From Myxococcales bacterium (lineage in GTDB: Bacteria > Myxococcota > Polyangia > Nannocystales > Nannocystaceae): a DNA stretch of 64,000 bases. Position 1 is the stretch's first letter, and every line of letters begins with the position of its first letter. The translations under genes and the position numbers were made by a program. This document shows, piece by piece, positions 7,557-16,501 of the stretch. The stretch is taken from positions 248,001-312,000 of the forward strand of contig JAEUJW010000067.1 in NCBI GenBank assembly GCA_016793465.1, written 5' to 3'. The notes under the pieces were generated by a model. It made no database searches. It was given only the letters and a program-made list of their open reading frames with translations, and was not told the DNA's origin.

Positions 7557-9259
7557 CGGAACTCCATCTTGGAGGCGGAGAGGGTGGCGACGACCTCGCT
7601 GGCCGAGTTGAGCTCGGTGAGCGAGCCGCTCAGCTCGCTGAGGAGGGCGGAGAACAGGAAGGCGTTGCCGACGCTGGGGAAGCCGGCCTCGTCGAGCTCG
7701 ACGCGGGTGCGGACGGCGCGGACGGGCACGCCGAGGACCATGCGCGTGACCATCTCGCGCTCGACCGAGCGGATGGCCTCGATCTGGCGCTCGCCGATGC
7801 GGCCGTCCTCCATCTGGTTGAGGCCCTGGACGTCGTAGAGGCGCAGCAGGCCCTTCAGCGACTCGAGGTCCTTCAGGCCGCGCTGGCCGAGGGCGAGGTG
7901 CGAGAGCAGGCGCCACAGCGCGTCGGAGCCGAGCGGCACGCGCACGGGGGTGTTGACGGGGGTGATGTTCTCGTAGGCGCGGAACATCGCGCCGGGCGTG
8001 ACCTCGGTGACGGCGCCGGGCTGCAGGCCGCGCACGAGGCTGCGGTTGGTGCACAGCATGTCGACCGAGATGGTCTCCTCGTGCGCCGGCGGGAGGGCGC
8101 CGCGGGCCTCGTCGAGCACCAGGAACACGTCGGTGCCGCCGTCGATCGCGGGGGCCTGGCGGATCGAGTAGAACGGCGACTGGTTGACGTTGGCGTGGGA
8201 GAAGCGGAAGAACGGGAGGAAGTTGCGGCGGGCCGAGGTGCCGCGGCTGACGCCGACGACCGAGCGGACCTCGTAGACCTCCATGTGCCGCGGGTTGACG
8301 CCGTCGGCGCGCAGCAGGTGCTCGCGCTCGAGCGGGCTGTAGGTCACGGGCTCGGCGGTGCACTCGAACAGGTTGAGCGCGGGCGTGCAGTACAGGCGGA
8401 CGTTCTCGCGGCGCACGGCGGCGGGCAGCGGCGGCGGGCGTTCGAACTCGAAGTTGACGGTGATCTCGGTGCCGTTGGCGCGGACCTTGTCGAGGCCGAC
8501 GAGGTCGAAGAAGTGGAAGCGCATCGGCACCAGGAAGTACTCGAACAGCAGGCGGAAGCCCGAGGGCGCGGTGTCCGGCCAGGGGTAGACCGAGAGGTTG
8601 CGCGACAGGCCGACCGGCTCGACCGCGGACTTGTCGAGCTGCAGCGGCGGCGAGCCGGGGGCGCCGACGATCGACACGCCGGTGAGGTGGCGGGTCAGCC
8701 ACAGCATGAGCATGGCCGGCAGCGTGGGCTCGCTGTGGTGGAGGTAGAAGCGCACGCGGCCGCACTCGGGCAGGGCGCTCTTGCCGGCCTCGGTGAGCTT
8801 CAGGGTCAGGCGCACGACCGGCCTGGCGGCGACGGCGTCGTCGAGCTTGGCGTCGGCGACCTCGAACGGGAGCAGGTCGACGTCGAAGCTGGTGCGGAAG
8901 CGGCAGGGCGTGCCCTCGACCGGCTTGGTGGTCAGCATGCGGCCGGCGGGGATGGTGTGGCGGGCCCGCAGGGCGCGGAGGTTGGGGGCGAACTCGACGA
9001 TGGTGGCGGCGGGCAGCGGGCGCAGGTAGTGGGGCAGCAGCAGCTCGGCGAGGCCCTGGACGATGCCGGGCAGCACGTTGTCCATGCGGGCGCGGATGCC
9101 GGCGGCCTGGAAGGCGAAGGCCTCGATGAGGCGCTCGACGTCGGGGTCGTTGCCGCGTTCCTTGAGCAGGCCGGCGGTGGCGGGGTTGGCCTCGGCGAAG
9201 CCGCGGGCGAGCTCGTGGATGGTGGCCAGCTCGCTCTTGTAATACTGGTTGAAGCTCAT
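7532..9259 (-). CDS. tssF: T6SS baseplate protein TssF
   Basis: A 575-residue protein starting with MSFNQYYKSELATIHELARGF and followed by DPDVERLIEAFAFQAAGIRARMDNV, which is the conserved TssF/VasA N-terminus. Later landmarks are LLLPHYLRPLP near residue 75 and FFRFSHANVNQSPFY in the central part. TssF forms wedges with TssG in the baseplate of the contractile T6SS apparatus. Length is normal for the family. It begins 7 bp after the tssE stop and overlaps tssG by 25 bp. Confidence 0.96.
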   Translation of the reverse strand: MSFNQYYKSELATIHELARGFAEANPATAGLLKERGNDPDVERLIEAFAFQAAGIRARMDNVLPGIVQGLAELLLPHYLRPLPAATIVEFAPNLRALRARHTIPAGRMLTTKPVEGTPCRFRTSFDVDLLPFEVADAKLDDAVAARPVVRLTLKLTEAGKSALPECGRVRFYLHHSEPTLPAMLMLWLTRHLTGVSIVGAPGSPPLQLDKSAVEPVGLSRNLSVYPWPDTAPSGFRLLFEYFLVPMRFHFFDLVGLDKVRANGTEITVNFEFERPPPLPAAVRRENVRLYCTPALNLFECTAEPVTYSPLEREHLLRADGVNPRHMEVYEVRSVVGVSRGTSARRNFLPFFRFSHANVNQSPFYSIRQAPAIDGGTDVFLVLDEARGALPPAHEETISVDMLCTNRSLVRGLQPGAVTEVTPGAMFRAYENITPVNTPVRVPLGSDALWRLLSHLALGQRGLKDLESLKGLLRLYDVQGLNQMEDGRIGERQIEAIRSVEREMVTRMVLGVPVRAVRTRVELDEAGFPSVGNAFLFSALLSELSGSLTELNSASEVVATLSASKMEFRWPVQIGV

Positions 9260-9266
9260 GCTTATG

Positions 9267-9692
9267 TCACTGTCCGGAGACCTTCATGCGGCCGGTGGCC
9301 ATGAGTTCGGTGCGGAGGCGGAAGTTGCCGCGGGCGTTGCCGGAGGCCATGCGCGCGGAGATCTCGAACGACAGGCTGAGCGGGTCGCTCGACTGGATGG
9401 GGTGGACCGACACGCCGCGCAGGCGCGGCTCGTACTTGATGATGGTCGCGCGGATGCTCTGGAGCAGCACCTGGGTGGCCTCGGGGAAGCTGTGCACGAC
9501 GTCGGCGAAGTCGATGATGCCGAGGTCGCTGGCGGCGAGCGCCTCGCCGACCCGCGTGTTCAACAGCTGGTGGAGGTTGGCGACGATCGACTCGGCCTCG
9601 CTGATCCGCTGGCCGCCGCTGGCCAGGCGCGCGAGCAGGCCGCGGCGCAGGGCCCTGTTCTCGCCAGCTTCGTAGTCGTCATCACGGGCCAT
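9267..9692 (-). CDS. tssE: T6SS baseplate protein TssE (gp25-like)
   Basis: This 141-residue protein has the gp25-like features of TssE: ESIVANLHQLLNTRVGEAL near residue 35, then DLGIIDFADV, and the strand IIKYEPRLRGVSVHP followed by LSFEISARM. TssE is the phage gp25 homologue that links the baseplate wedge to the contractile sheath. It is the first visible gene of the minus-strand operon; a 277-bp gap to the next gene contains its promoter region. The ATG at 9692 gives a normal-length protein. No clear Shine-Dalgarno sequence is seen. Confidence 0.93.
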   Translation of the reverse strand: MARDDDYEAGENRALRRGLLARLASGGQRISEAESIVANLHQLLNTRVGEALAASDLGIIDFADVVHSFPEATQVLLQSIRATIIKYEPRLRGVSVHPIQSSDPLSLSFEISARMASGNARGNFRLRTELMATGRMKVSGQ

Positions 9693-9818
9693 ACGCGGAG
9701 CCGTCGATGGTAGCAGCGAGGCCCGTGCAAAGGCGCTCCAGGGCCGTGGGCGGGGTATGCTCGCAATCAAGCGCACGCGTGTGTGCGCATGCAACGGCCG
9801 GCGGGGTCGCGGCCTCGC

Positions 9819-9879
9819 GGGGGCCGGCGGCGGGCGCGGCGGGGCGGACGCGGGGGCGCGGGGGCGCGGCGGGGGGCGG
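9819..9879 (+). other. G-run tract with G-quadruplex potential
   Basis: At least six runs of three or more G separated by short CG-containing spacers occur in about 60 bp between tssE and the EEP gene. The G-rich strand is the plus strand, that is the non-template strand for plus-strand transcription and the template strand for the minus-strand genes. It may be chance in such GC-rich DNA. Confidence 0.45.
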
Positions 9880-9969
9880 ACGATCGTCTGGCGAGCGCGG
9901 CCTGCGGCGAGATCGCCGGGGCCGCCGCGCAGCGGCCGACGCACGGGGCTGCGTGCGCGTGCGGGCGCC

Positions 9970-10713
9970 TCAGGGGGTGAGGTCGACGCGCAGGCCGAAG
10001 TGATCCGAGACGAACAGGTAGGGGTCGTCGGGGTCGTCGGGGAGGGGGCGGGTGCCGAGGCGTTCGATGCTCGTCGGGCGCCAGGCGGGGCCGCGGTGGA
10101 ACACGCGGTCGATGCGCGCCTGCTTGTGGCCGGGGGTGATCAGCGAGCGCATGAGGTTGACCTCGGTGTCGACGGTGAAGCCGGGCTCGTCGGGGCGCAG
10201 GGCCTGCCACACGTCGGCGTAGTCGGGCAGGCAGCGGGCCTCGGGGCGCTCGCCGGCGGGGAAGTTCATGTCGCCGACGAGCAGCGCCTCGGACACCCCG
10301 GCGAGGGCGGCGTGGATGTCCGCGAGCTGGCGGCAGCGGAACTCGGTCATGCGGTCGGTGCTCTCGAGGTGGACGGTGGCGATCGTGATCGCGGGGCGGG
10401 TGTCGAGGCGCACGAGCAGCAGCTCGCGGCCCATGGTCGAGACCAGGGGGACGCGCTCGCTGGCGAGGACCGGGCGGCGCGTCAGCAGCAGCACGTCGTA
10501 GCCGCGGAGCCGCTCGTCGCTGACCCACCAGCCGCGCTCGCGCAGGGCCCGGAGCTCGCGGCTCGCCATGTGTTCGGGCACGACCTCCTGCAGGCACACG
10601 ACGTCGGGGGCCTGGGCCGTGAGCTCGCGCCAGAGCGCGTGCCAGCGCAGCTCGCGTTGCCAGTGGTTGAACCAGACGTTCCAGGTGACGACCCGCAGCG
10701 CGTCGCTCGGCAC
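9970..10713 (-). CDS. Endonuclease/exonuclease/phosphatase (EEP) family protein
   Basis: A 247-residue single-domain protein with the EEP motifs in order: TWNVWFN near the start (metal-binding Asn), LQEVVP (Glu), TVHLES, VGDMNFP (Asp/Asn pair) and a final SDHFGLRVDL (Asp-His catalytic dyad). Family members are Mg-dependent phosphodiesterases or phosphatases: DNA nucleases, sphingomyelinases, inositol phosphatases. There is no signal peptide, so it should act in the cytoplasm. Two GTG codons in tandem (10716 and 10713) can start it; the second is chosen because TACCCT then lies 6 bases upstream, as at other genes here. The substrate cannot be told from the sequence. Confidence 0.85.
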   Translation of the reverse strand: MPSDALRVVTWNVWFNHWQRELRWHALWRELTAQAPDVVCLQEVVPEHMASRELRALRERGWWVSDERLRGYDVLLLTRRPVLASERVPLVSTMGRELLLVRLDTRPAITIATVHLESTDRMTEFRCRQLADIHAALAGVSEALLVGDMNFPAGERPEARCLPDYADVWQALRPDEPGFTVDTEVNLMRSLITPGHKQARIDRVFHRGPAWRPTSIERLGTRPLPDDPDDPYLFVSDHFGLRVDLTP

Positions 10714-10719
10714 CACGGC

Positions 10720-10725
10720 AGGGTA
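10720..10725 (-). promoter_or_regulatory. TAnnnT motif, TACCCT, before the EEP gene
   Basis: TACCCT lies 6 bases before the second of two tandem GTG codons. It helps choose the start and fits a leaderless transcript. Confidence 0.35.
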
Positions 10726-10779
10726 TCGGTCGCGGGAGGGCTTGTCAGCGGGGCGGCCGGGCCGGATGCTGGGGCGCGC

Positions 10780-12525
10780 ATGAGCTCGAGCGACGCCACC
10801 GCGTTCTCTCCGGCCGCGGGCGTGCGCAACCGGGTGCTGCTGCGCGGCTTCGAGGCGGACTGCCGGCAGGCGCACGCGGTCGACCGCGCGGCGCTGTGCG
10901 AGATCCTCGGCGACAACGCGGGCACCGAGTTCGGGCGGGCGCACGGCTTCGCGGCGCTGGCGCGCGAGCCGGCGGCGTGGCGGCGGGCGCTGCCGCTGCA
11001 GCGCTACGAGGACCTGGCGCCGTGGATCGAGCGCATGGCCGGGGGCGAGGAGAACCTGCTTGTCGCCGAGCCGGTGCGGTTCTTCGCCAAGACGTCGGGC
11101 TCGACCGGGGCCGGCTGTCTGATCCCGACGCCGCGCCGGCACGCGGCCACGTTCATTCGCTTCTACGCCGGCATCATCCCGGTGGTGCCGGCCTTCGGGG
11201 TGCCCGGCGGCGACGAGCCGCACCCGGGCATGGCGCTGCTCAGCGCCGCGGACTCTGGCCTGCGCACCGCCGGGGGGATCCCCTACGGCTCGGCGTCGAG
11301 CGGCAGGATGCGGCGCGTGCGGCCGATCGCCGAGCAGCTGTGGACCTCGCCGTGGCCGGTGTTCGAGGTCGAGGACGTGGCCTCGCAGTGGTACCTGCAC
11401 GCGCTGTTCGCCGTGCGCGACGCCGACACGCGCTACCTGTGGGGGCTGTTCGCGCCGCACCTGGTCGAGTGGCTGCGGCTGCTCGGCGAGTGGCGCGAGG
11501 CGCTGGTGCGCGACGTCGCCGACGGCCGCGTCGCCGGGTGGCTGCGGCTGTCGGCGGCGCAGCGGGCGGCGCTGGCGGAGCGCCTGCGGCCCGACCCGCC
11601 GCGCGCGCGCGCGGTCGCGGCGGCGTTCGTCGGCGACGACCCGCGGTTCGTGCGGCGCCTGTGGCCGCGGCTGCGGTTCGCTATGACGGTGATCACCGGG
11701 GCGTTCGCGGCCCACCTGCCGCGGCTGCGGCGGGCGCTCGGCGACCTGCCGATCTACACGTCGGTGTACTCGTCGTCGGAGGCGATGGTCGGGCTCAACC
11801 TCGAGATCGACCGGCCCGAGCGCTACGTGCTGACGCCGGGCACGGCGCACTTCGAGTTCATCCCGATCGCCGAGGCGGGGCGCGAGCAGCCGGACACGCT
11901 GGGGGTCGCCGAGGTGGTCGAGGGGGAGCGCTACGAGGTGGTGGTGACGACCCGCGGGGGGCTCTACCGCTACCGGCTCCGCGACGTCGTGCAAGTCGTC
12001 GGGCGCCGCGGGCAGGCGCCGGTGCTGGCGTTCGGGTGGCGGCAGGGGACCATCGTCGACCTCGTGGGCGAGCACTGCACCGAGGCGCACCTGCTGGCGG
12101 CCGTCGAGCGGGCGTGCGCGCGGGTCAGCGGGCGGGGCGACGCGCTCGTCGACTTCACGGTGCACGCCGACGTCGAGGCCGGGCCGCCGCGCTACGTGGT
12201 GTACGTCGAGCTCGAGGCGCGGGTCGACGCGGACGCGCTGGCGGCGGCGATCGACGCGGCGCTGCCGGGCGAGAACCACGTGTACGGGAATTATCGCCGC
12301 GGCGAGCGCATCGGCGCGCCGGCGGTGCGGCTGCTGCCGGCGGGCGGCTTTCGCCGGCTGGACGCGTGGCGGCTGGCGCGGACGCCGGGGGTGGCGGCGG
12401 CCCAGCTGAAGCCGGCGCGGCGGGTGATCGACGGCGAGATGCTGGCCTGGCTCGAGGGACAGGTCGAGGGCTCGGCGTGGTCCGGCGGCGGCGGGCCCCG
12501 GGGCTCGTCGAGCGCGCCGCGGTGA
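10780..12525 (+). CDS. GH3-like acyl-adenylating enzyme
   Basis: A 581-residue protein with FFAKTSGSTG near residue 105, the ATP/AMP-binding signature of the GH3 family within the ANL-like adenylating enzymes. Further family landmarks are YTSVYSSSEAMVGLNL in the middle and LYRYRLRDVVQVVG near residue 400. Plant GH3 proteins join jasmonate or auxin to amino acids; bacterial members adenylate carboxylic acids whose identity is mostly unknown. The C-terminal tail beyond about residue 560 is Gly/Ser-rich and probably disordered. The gene diverges from the EEP gene with a 66-bp gap. The ATG at 10780 is the first with family-like sequence behind it. The acid substrate is not predictable. Confidence 0.85.
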   Translation: MSSSDATAFSPAAGVRNRVLLRGFEADCRQAHAVDRAALCEILGDNAGTEFGRAHGFAALAREPAAWRRALPLQRYEDLAPWIERMAGGEENLLVAEPVRFFAKTSGSTGAGCLIPTPRRHAATFIRFYAGIIPVVPAFGVPGGDEPHPGMALLSAADSGLRTAGGIPYGSASSGRMRRVRPIAEQLWTSPWPVFEVEDVASQWYLHALFAVRDADTRYLWGLFAPHLVEWLRLLGEWREALVRDVADGRVAGWLRLSAAQRAALAERLRPDPPRARAVAAAFVGDDPRFVRRLWPRLRFAMTVITGAFAAHLPRLRRALGDLPIYTSVYSSSEAMVGLNLEIDRPERYVLTPGTAHFEFIPIAEAGREQPDTLGVAEVVEGERYEVVVTTRGGLYRYRLRDVVQVVGRRGQAPVLAFGWRQGTIVDLVGEHCTEAHLLAAVERACARVSGRGDALVDFTVHADVEAGPPRYVVYVELEARVDADALAAAIDAALPGENHVYGNYRRGERIGAPAVRLLPAGGFRRLDAWRLARTPGVAAAQLKPARRVIDGEMLAWLEGQVEGSAWSGGGGPRGSSSAPR

Positions 12526-12602
12526 GCTTTCTTGTCCGGCGGGGGGATCGTACGTAGCGACGAGATGTCCGGACCCGCCGGGTCGTGCGATGCTCCGCGG
12601 CC

Positions 12603-14159
12603 ATGGCGGGGGTCCACGTGCGAGTCGGGCAGATCGTCTGCGGGTTGCTGCTGGCGTTCGTCGGCGTGCGGTTCGGCGAGACCTACATCGGCCGGCTGTC
12701 GCACCACCCGGGCTATTTCTTGGTGGCCAACGACGACGCGGTGGCGGAGCCGCGGCCGTCGCGGCCGCGGCGCGCGGTGGTGGTGGTCGCCGACGGGCTG
12801 GGGTCGCGCTTTGCCAGGCGGATGCGGTCGGCGCGGCGGCTCGAGGCGGCGGGCCAGTGTCGGATCACCGACGTCGGGCCGATCAGCGTGTCGCGGCCGG
12901 TGTACGCGGTGATCTCGACCGGGCTCGAGCAGGACCGCACGGGCGCGCGCAACAACGACGAGACGGCCCCGCTGGCGGTGGAGTCGATCTGGGAGGTCGC
13001 GCGCGAGGCGGGGCTCGTGGTGGCCGGGGTCAGCGACGTGCCGTGGTGGCAGCAGCTGTTTCCGCGGGGGTTCGACCGCTACGCGGCGCGGCCCGAGGAG
13101 GACAACTACTTTGCGACCACGGAGCTCGGCGACCTGACGCTGATCCACGCGTCGTACATCGACCACGCGGGGCACGCCCACGGGGCGGCGTCGGCGGTCT
13201 ACGCGGCGGCGGTCGAGCGGCTCGACGCGGAGCTCTCGGCGTTCCTCGACGAGCTCGACCTGACGCAGGACCTGGTGGTGCTGACGGCGGACCACGGGCA
13301 CTCGCGGAGCGGCGGGCACGGCGGGCGGGCGCCGGAGATCGCCGAGGTGTGGACGTGCTTCGCGGGGCGCGGGGTGGCGCGGCTCGGCGAGGGCTCGGCG
13401 ATCCACGCGCACGCGATCGCGGGGGCGCTGGCGGTGCTGCTCGGGCTGCGGTTCCCGCGGCACATGCGGGCGGGGGACGACGACCTGGACGCGCTGTTCG
13501 AGGTGGCCGCGGCCGGGGCGTTCGCGGCCGAGTATCTGGCCGGGCGGCGCGAGGCCGTCGCGCGGGCGCGGGCGATCAACGCGGAGGCGCGGGCGGGGTG
13601 GCTCGGCGGGGCTGGCTCGTGGATCGACCTGTACGCGCAGGAGCGGCGGCGGCAGCGGCTGCGCGGGGCGATCGTCGGGGCGGCGGTGGCGACCTTGTTC
13701 GCGGTCGCGGCGCGGCGGCGGCGGCTCGGAGCGGCGGGCGGGCTGCGGCTGGCGGTGTGGTGCGCGGCGGTGATGGCGGCGGCGGCGGTGATGCACGTGG
13801 TCTGGCTGGGGAGCTTCGACTGGACGGCGATCAACCTGCGCGAGCGCTACCTGCGGGCGGCGCCGCTGGTGTGCGCGATCGCGGTGGCGCCGGCGATCGC
13901 GTGGAGCCTGTGGCGCGAGGGTCGGGCGCGGCTGGCGGGCGATCTGCTGACGCTGTCGCTGCTGGGGCTCGCGGTCAACGTCGGGCACGTGGTGGTGTTC
14001 GGCTGGCCGCTCGGGTTCCCGCTGCCGGGGCCGGCGGCGCTGCTGCTGCCGTTCTTCGCGGCGTTCTTCACGGTGGTGCACGGGCTCCTGGCGGCGCTGG
14101 CGGCCGGGTGGGCGCTGTGGCGCGGGCGCGGTGTTGTCGGCGCGGCGGGGCGCGGGTAA
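12603..14159 (+). CDS. Alkaline-phosphatase-superfamily protein with membrane segments
   Basis: A 518-residue protein. One N-terminal transmembrane segment (about residues 6-22) is followed by a phosphatase-superfamily domain: VVVVADGLGSRFA (metal-binding Asp), HASYIDHAGHAHG (Asp and His ligands) and LTADHGH, as in type I phosphodiesterase/nucleotide pyrophosphatases and GPI-ethanolamine-phosphate transferases. The C-terminal 190 residues hold four or five hydrophobic segments. The arrangement suggests a periplasm-facing phosphotransferase or phosphodiesterase held in the inner membrane. The expected Thr/Ser nucleophile would be the Ser of PISVSRPVY. It precedes bolA by 12 bp. An alternative in-frame ATG at 12585 adds six residues. 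Confidence 0.8.
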   Translation: MAGVHVRVGQIVCGLLLAFVGVRFGETYIGRLSHHPGYFLVANDDAVAEPRPSRPRRAVVVVADGLGSRFARRMRSARRLEAAGQCRITDVGPISVSRPVYAVISTGLEQDRTGARNNDETAPLAVESIWEVAREAGLVVAGVSDVPWWQQLFPRGFDRYAARPEEDNYFATTELGDLTLIHASYIDHAGHAHGAASAVYAAAVERLDAELSAFLDELDLTQDLVVLTADHGHSRSGGHGGRAPEIAEVWTCFAGRGVARLGEGSAIHAHAIAGALAVLLGLRFPRHMRAGDDDLDALFEVAAAGAFAAEYLAGRREAVARARAINAEARAGWLGGAGSWIDLYAQERRRQRLRGAIVGAAVATLFAVAARRRRLGAAGGLRLAVWCAAVMAAAAVMHVVWLGSFDWTAINLRERYLRAAPLVCAIAVAPAIAWSLWREGRARLAGDLLTLSLLGLAVNVGHVVVFGWPLGFPLPGPAALLLPFFAAFFTVVHGLLAALAAGWALWRGRGVVGAAGRG

Positions 14160-14162
14160 GGT
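14157..14162 (+). promoter_or_regulatory. Possible TAnnnT motif, TAAGGT, before bolA
   Basis: TAAGGT lies 9 bases before the bolA ATG. It overlaps the TAA stop of the previous gene, so it could be coincidental. Confidence 0.25.
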
Positions 14163-14171
14163 GCCGGTCCC

Positions 14172-14429
14172 ATGAGCCATCACCCGACCGACTTCCAGGG
14201 CTCCGTGACCGACGCGATCCGCGAGGCGATCGTGGCGGCGATCGCCGACGCCGACGTGCTCGTCTCCGGCGGCGGCGGGCACTTCACGATCGAGGTGACC
14301 TCGAAGGTGTTCGCCGGCAAGAACCGGGTCGAGAGCCAGCGGCTGGTCTACGGGGCGATCGCCCACCTGATGCGCGGCGACATGGCGCCGGTGCACGCGG
14401 TCGACAGCCTGCGCACGCACGTGGCGTGA
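14172..14429 (+). CDS. bolA: BolA/IbaG family protein
   Basis: An 85-residue protein with the complete BolA core: GGHFTIEVTSKVFAGKNRVESQRLVYGAI followed by PVHAVDSLRT (written here as the family landmarks HFTIEV, F.GK.RV..QR.VY and HAV). BolA proteins bind [2Fe-2S] clusters together with monothiol glutaredoxins and take part in iron-sulfur traffic and stress response. The conserved His of HAVDSL near residue 76 is the usual ligand. The gene lies 12 bp after the phosphatase-like gene and converges with the lysophospholipase gene (4-bp gap). Confidence 0.92.
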   Translation: MSHHPTDFQGSVTDAIREAIVAAIADADVLVSGGGGHFTIEVTSKVFAGKNRVESQRLVYGAIAHLMRGDMAPVHAVDSLRTHVA

Positions 14430-14433
14430 GCGG

Positions 14434-15321
14434 TCAGGCGGCGAGGGGCTGCAGGCGGGGCTCGATCCAGCCGAGCAGCAGCTCCTTGATCGGCTGGCGC
14501 AGCAGCTCGGGCTCGTTGTGCAGCTCGTGGTAGTAGCCGTCGAACGTGCGCAGCGTCTGGCTGCGGATGGCGGGCTGGCTGAGGGTGTCGAACACGCGGC
14601 GGGTCGCGTTGGGGTCGCAGATGAGGTCGCCGGTGCCGACGTACCAGAGCATGGGGAGCTCGAGCTTGTGGGCGTCGGCGGTCACGCGGGTGACGGCGGC
14701 GTTCATGGCGGCGAACCAGCGGGCGCTGACCTTGTCGACGCGGCGGCGGTCGCGGGTGTAGGTGTCGACCTCGGCGGGGTCGCGGGAGATGGCGCTGGCC
14801 GGGATGCCGCTCGGGAGGGTCAGGCGCGGGGCGATGCGCGCGGCGATCTGGCCGATCTTCAGCTTGAGCGGGGGGACCTTCATGGTCAGGCCGAGCAGCG
14901 GGGCCGAGATGATGGCGCCGGCGAACGGGTGGCGCCCGGCCTGGTCGAGCAGGTACGTCAGGGAGATGAGGCCGCCCATGCTGTGGCCGAACAGGAACCA
15001 CGGGATGGCGTCGGGCCGGGCCGACGGCGGGAGCACGTCTTGCTGCTGGGTGACGACCTCGGCGAGGTCGTTGGCGTACACGCTGAAGTGCTCGACGTGG
15101 CCTGGGGGGCCGCCGGACAGGCCCTGGCCGCGGTGGTCGGGGCCGAACACGAAGCCGCCGCGCTCGCCGAACCAGCGGGCCAGGCGGTCGTAGCGGCCGA
15201 TGTGCTCGGCGCCGCCGTGGGCGATGCAGACGACGAACCGCGGGGGGCCGGCGGGGGCCCAGGACTCGACGTGGATGCGGGTCTGGTCGCGGGTGGTCAG
15301 GAGCCTCGTCGTATGGTCCAC
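14434..15321 (-). CDS. Lysophospholipase/monoacylglycerol-lipase-type alpha/beta hydrolase
   Basis: This 295-residue protein has the oxyanion strand AHGGAEHIGRY, the nucleophile elbow GHSMGG (Ser114), DHRGQGLSGG as in the PldB/monoglyceride lipase group, the acid in VGTGDLICD (residues 228-236) and the catalytic His in YYHELHNE (263-270). Family members cleave monoacylglycerols or lysophospholipids. No signal peptide is present, so it is probably cytoplasmic or loosely membrane-bound. The start is GTG at 15321 with TCTAAT 6 bases upstream. It converges with bolA. Confidence 0.9.
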   Translation of the reverse strand: MDHTTRLLTTRDQTRIHVESWAPAGPPRFVVCIAHGGAEHIGRYDRLARWFGERGGFVFGPDHRGQGLSGGPPGHVEHFSVYANDLAEVVTQQQDVLPPSARPDAIPWFLFGHSMGGLISLTYLLDQAGRHPFAGAIISAPLLGLTMKVPPLKLKIGQIAARIAPRLTLPSGIPASAISRDPAEVDTYTRDRRRVDKVSARWFAAMNAAVTRVTADAHKLELPMLWYVGTGDLICDPNATRRVFDTLSQPAIRSQTLRTFDGYYHELHNEPELLRQPIKELLLGWIEPRLQPLAA

Positions 15322-15327
15322 CCGGCG

Positions 15328-15333
15328 ATTAGA
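15328..15333 (-). promoter_or_regulatory. -10-like hexamer TCTAAT, 6 bases before the hydrolase start
   Basis: TCTAAT-CGCCGG-GTG on the minus strand. It differs from TAnnnT at the second base but has the same spacing to the start as the other sites. No ribosome binding site is present. Confidence 0.3.
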
Positions 15334-15340
15334 CCACAGG

Positions 15341-16501
15341 CTAGCCCTGGCCGAGCAAGAGGGCGGTGAGGTCTTTCGTCAGATTTTTTTGGTGGGCCTC
15401 GAGGGTGCCGCCGCCGATCTCGAGGAGCTTGGCGTCGCGCCACAGGCGTTCGACGGGGTATTCCTTGCAGTAGCCGGAGCCGCCCATGACCTGCATGGCG
15501 TAGTCGGCGACGGTCTTGCCGACGGGGGCGGCGAACAGCTTGGCGGCGTCGGAGCCCACGCGGTTGCGGATCTCGGGGCCGACGTCGCGGGCGACCTGGT
15601 AGACCAGCGCCTTGGCGGCGGCGGTCATGGCGTAGCCGTCGCCGATGTAGCGCTGGATCTGGCCGAAGCGGTTGAGCGAGGTGCGGAAGGCCTGCCGCTC
15701 GTGGGCGTGGCGGACCATGATCTCGACGCAGCGGTCGGCGATGCCGACGCTCATGGCGGCGAGGGTGACGCGCTCGATCTCGAGGTTGCGCATCATGTGG
15801 GTGAGGCCCGAGCCGACCTCGCCGAGCAGGTTGGCGGCCGGCACGCGGCAGTCCTCGAACACCAGCTCGGACATGGTCGAGCCGCGCATGCCGAGCTTGT
15901 CGATGTGGTTGCTGGTCGAGAAGCCGGGGCAGCTGCGGTCGACCACGAAGGCGGTGATGCGGCCGTCGACCTTGGCGTAGACGAGGAAGCAGTGGCCCTC
16001 GCAGCCGTTGGTGATGTAGGTCTTGCTGCCGTTGAGGATGTACTCGTCGCCGCGCAGCACGGCGGTGGTCGACATGGCGAGCACGTCGGTGCCGGCGCCC
16101 GGCTCGGTCATGCCCATGCCGGCGATCCACTCGCCGCTCAGCACGTTCGGCATGTAGCGGGCGCGCTGCTCGGCGTTGGCGCAGTGGTAGAAGTTGTTGA
16201 CGAACAGCATCGAGTGGGCGAGGTACGCCAGGGTGAAGCCGGGGTCGCACCTGGCCAGCTCGTGGTGGACGATGACGGCGGCGACGGTGTCGAGGCCGGC
16301 GCCGCCGTCGGCGTCGGGGATGGTGATGCCGAGCAGGCCGAGCTCGCCGAGGCGGCGGAACAGGGGCACGTTGAGCACGCCTTTTTGGTCGAACTCGGCG
16401 GCCTGGGGCTCGACCTCGCGGTGGGCGAAGTCGGCGACCATCTTGCGGAGCATGCGGTGTTCGTCGGTGGGGTTGAACAGGTCGGGTGCGGCGTGCTCCA
16501 T
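15341..16501 (-). CDS. Acyl-CoA dehydrogenase, isovaleryl-CoA-dehydrogenase-like
   Basis: A 386-residue FAD enzyme with MTEPGAGTD (residues 131-139), the ITNG loop and GGSGYCKEYPVERLWRDAK near the C-terminus, all typical of acyl-CoA dehydrogenases. Most members place the catalytic Glu in a YEGT motif, but here that site reads EIGGGT. In isovaleryl-CoA dehydrogenase the base sits instead on helix G in an LER context; here Glu243 in the EIER sequence (241-244) fits that. The enzyme may therefore act on branched short-chain acyl-CoA in leucine breakdown, which matters in myxobacteria for iso-fatty acids. It lies 20 bp after the GTG of the hydrolase gene and on the same strand, so the two could be co-transcribed. 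Confidence 0.9.
   Translation of the reverse strand: MEHAAPDLFNPTDEHRMLRKMVADFAHREVEPQAAEFDQKGVLNVPLFRRLGELGLLGITIPDADGGAGLDTVAAVIVHHELARCDPGFTLAYLAHSMLFVNNFYHCANAEQRARYMPNVLSGEWIAGMGMTEPGAGTDVLAMSTTAVLRGDEYILNGSKTYITNGCEGHCFLVYAKVDGRITAFVVDRSCPGFSTSNHIDKLGMRGSTMSELVFEDCRVPAANLLGEVGSGLTHMMRNLEIERVTLAAMSVGIADRCVEIMVRHAHERQAFRTSLNRFGQIQRYIGDGYAMTAAAKALVYQVARDVGPEIRNRVGSDAAKLFAAPVGKTVADYAMQVMGGSGYCKEYPVERLWRDAKLLEIGGGTLEAHQKNLTKDLTALLLGQG

Noticed and set aside
11590..11625. Alternating CG run in the GH3-like gene, a possible Z-DNA segment.
   Set aside because: It is short and is fully explained by Arg/Ala codons in GC-rich coding DNA.
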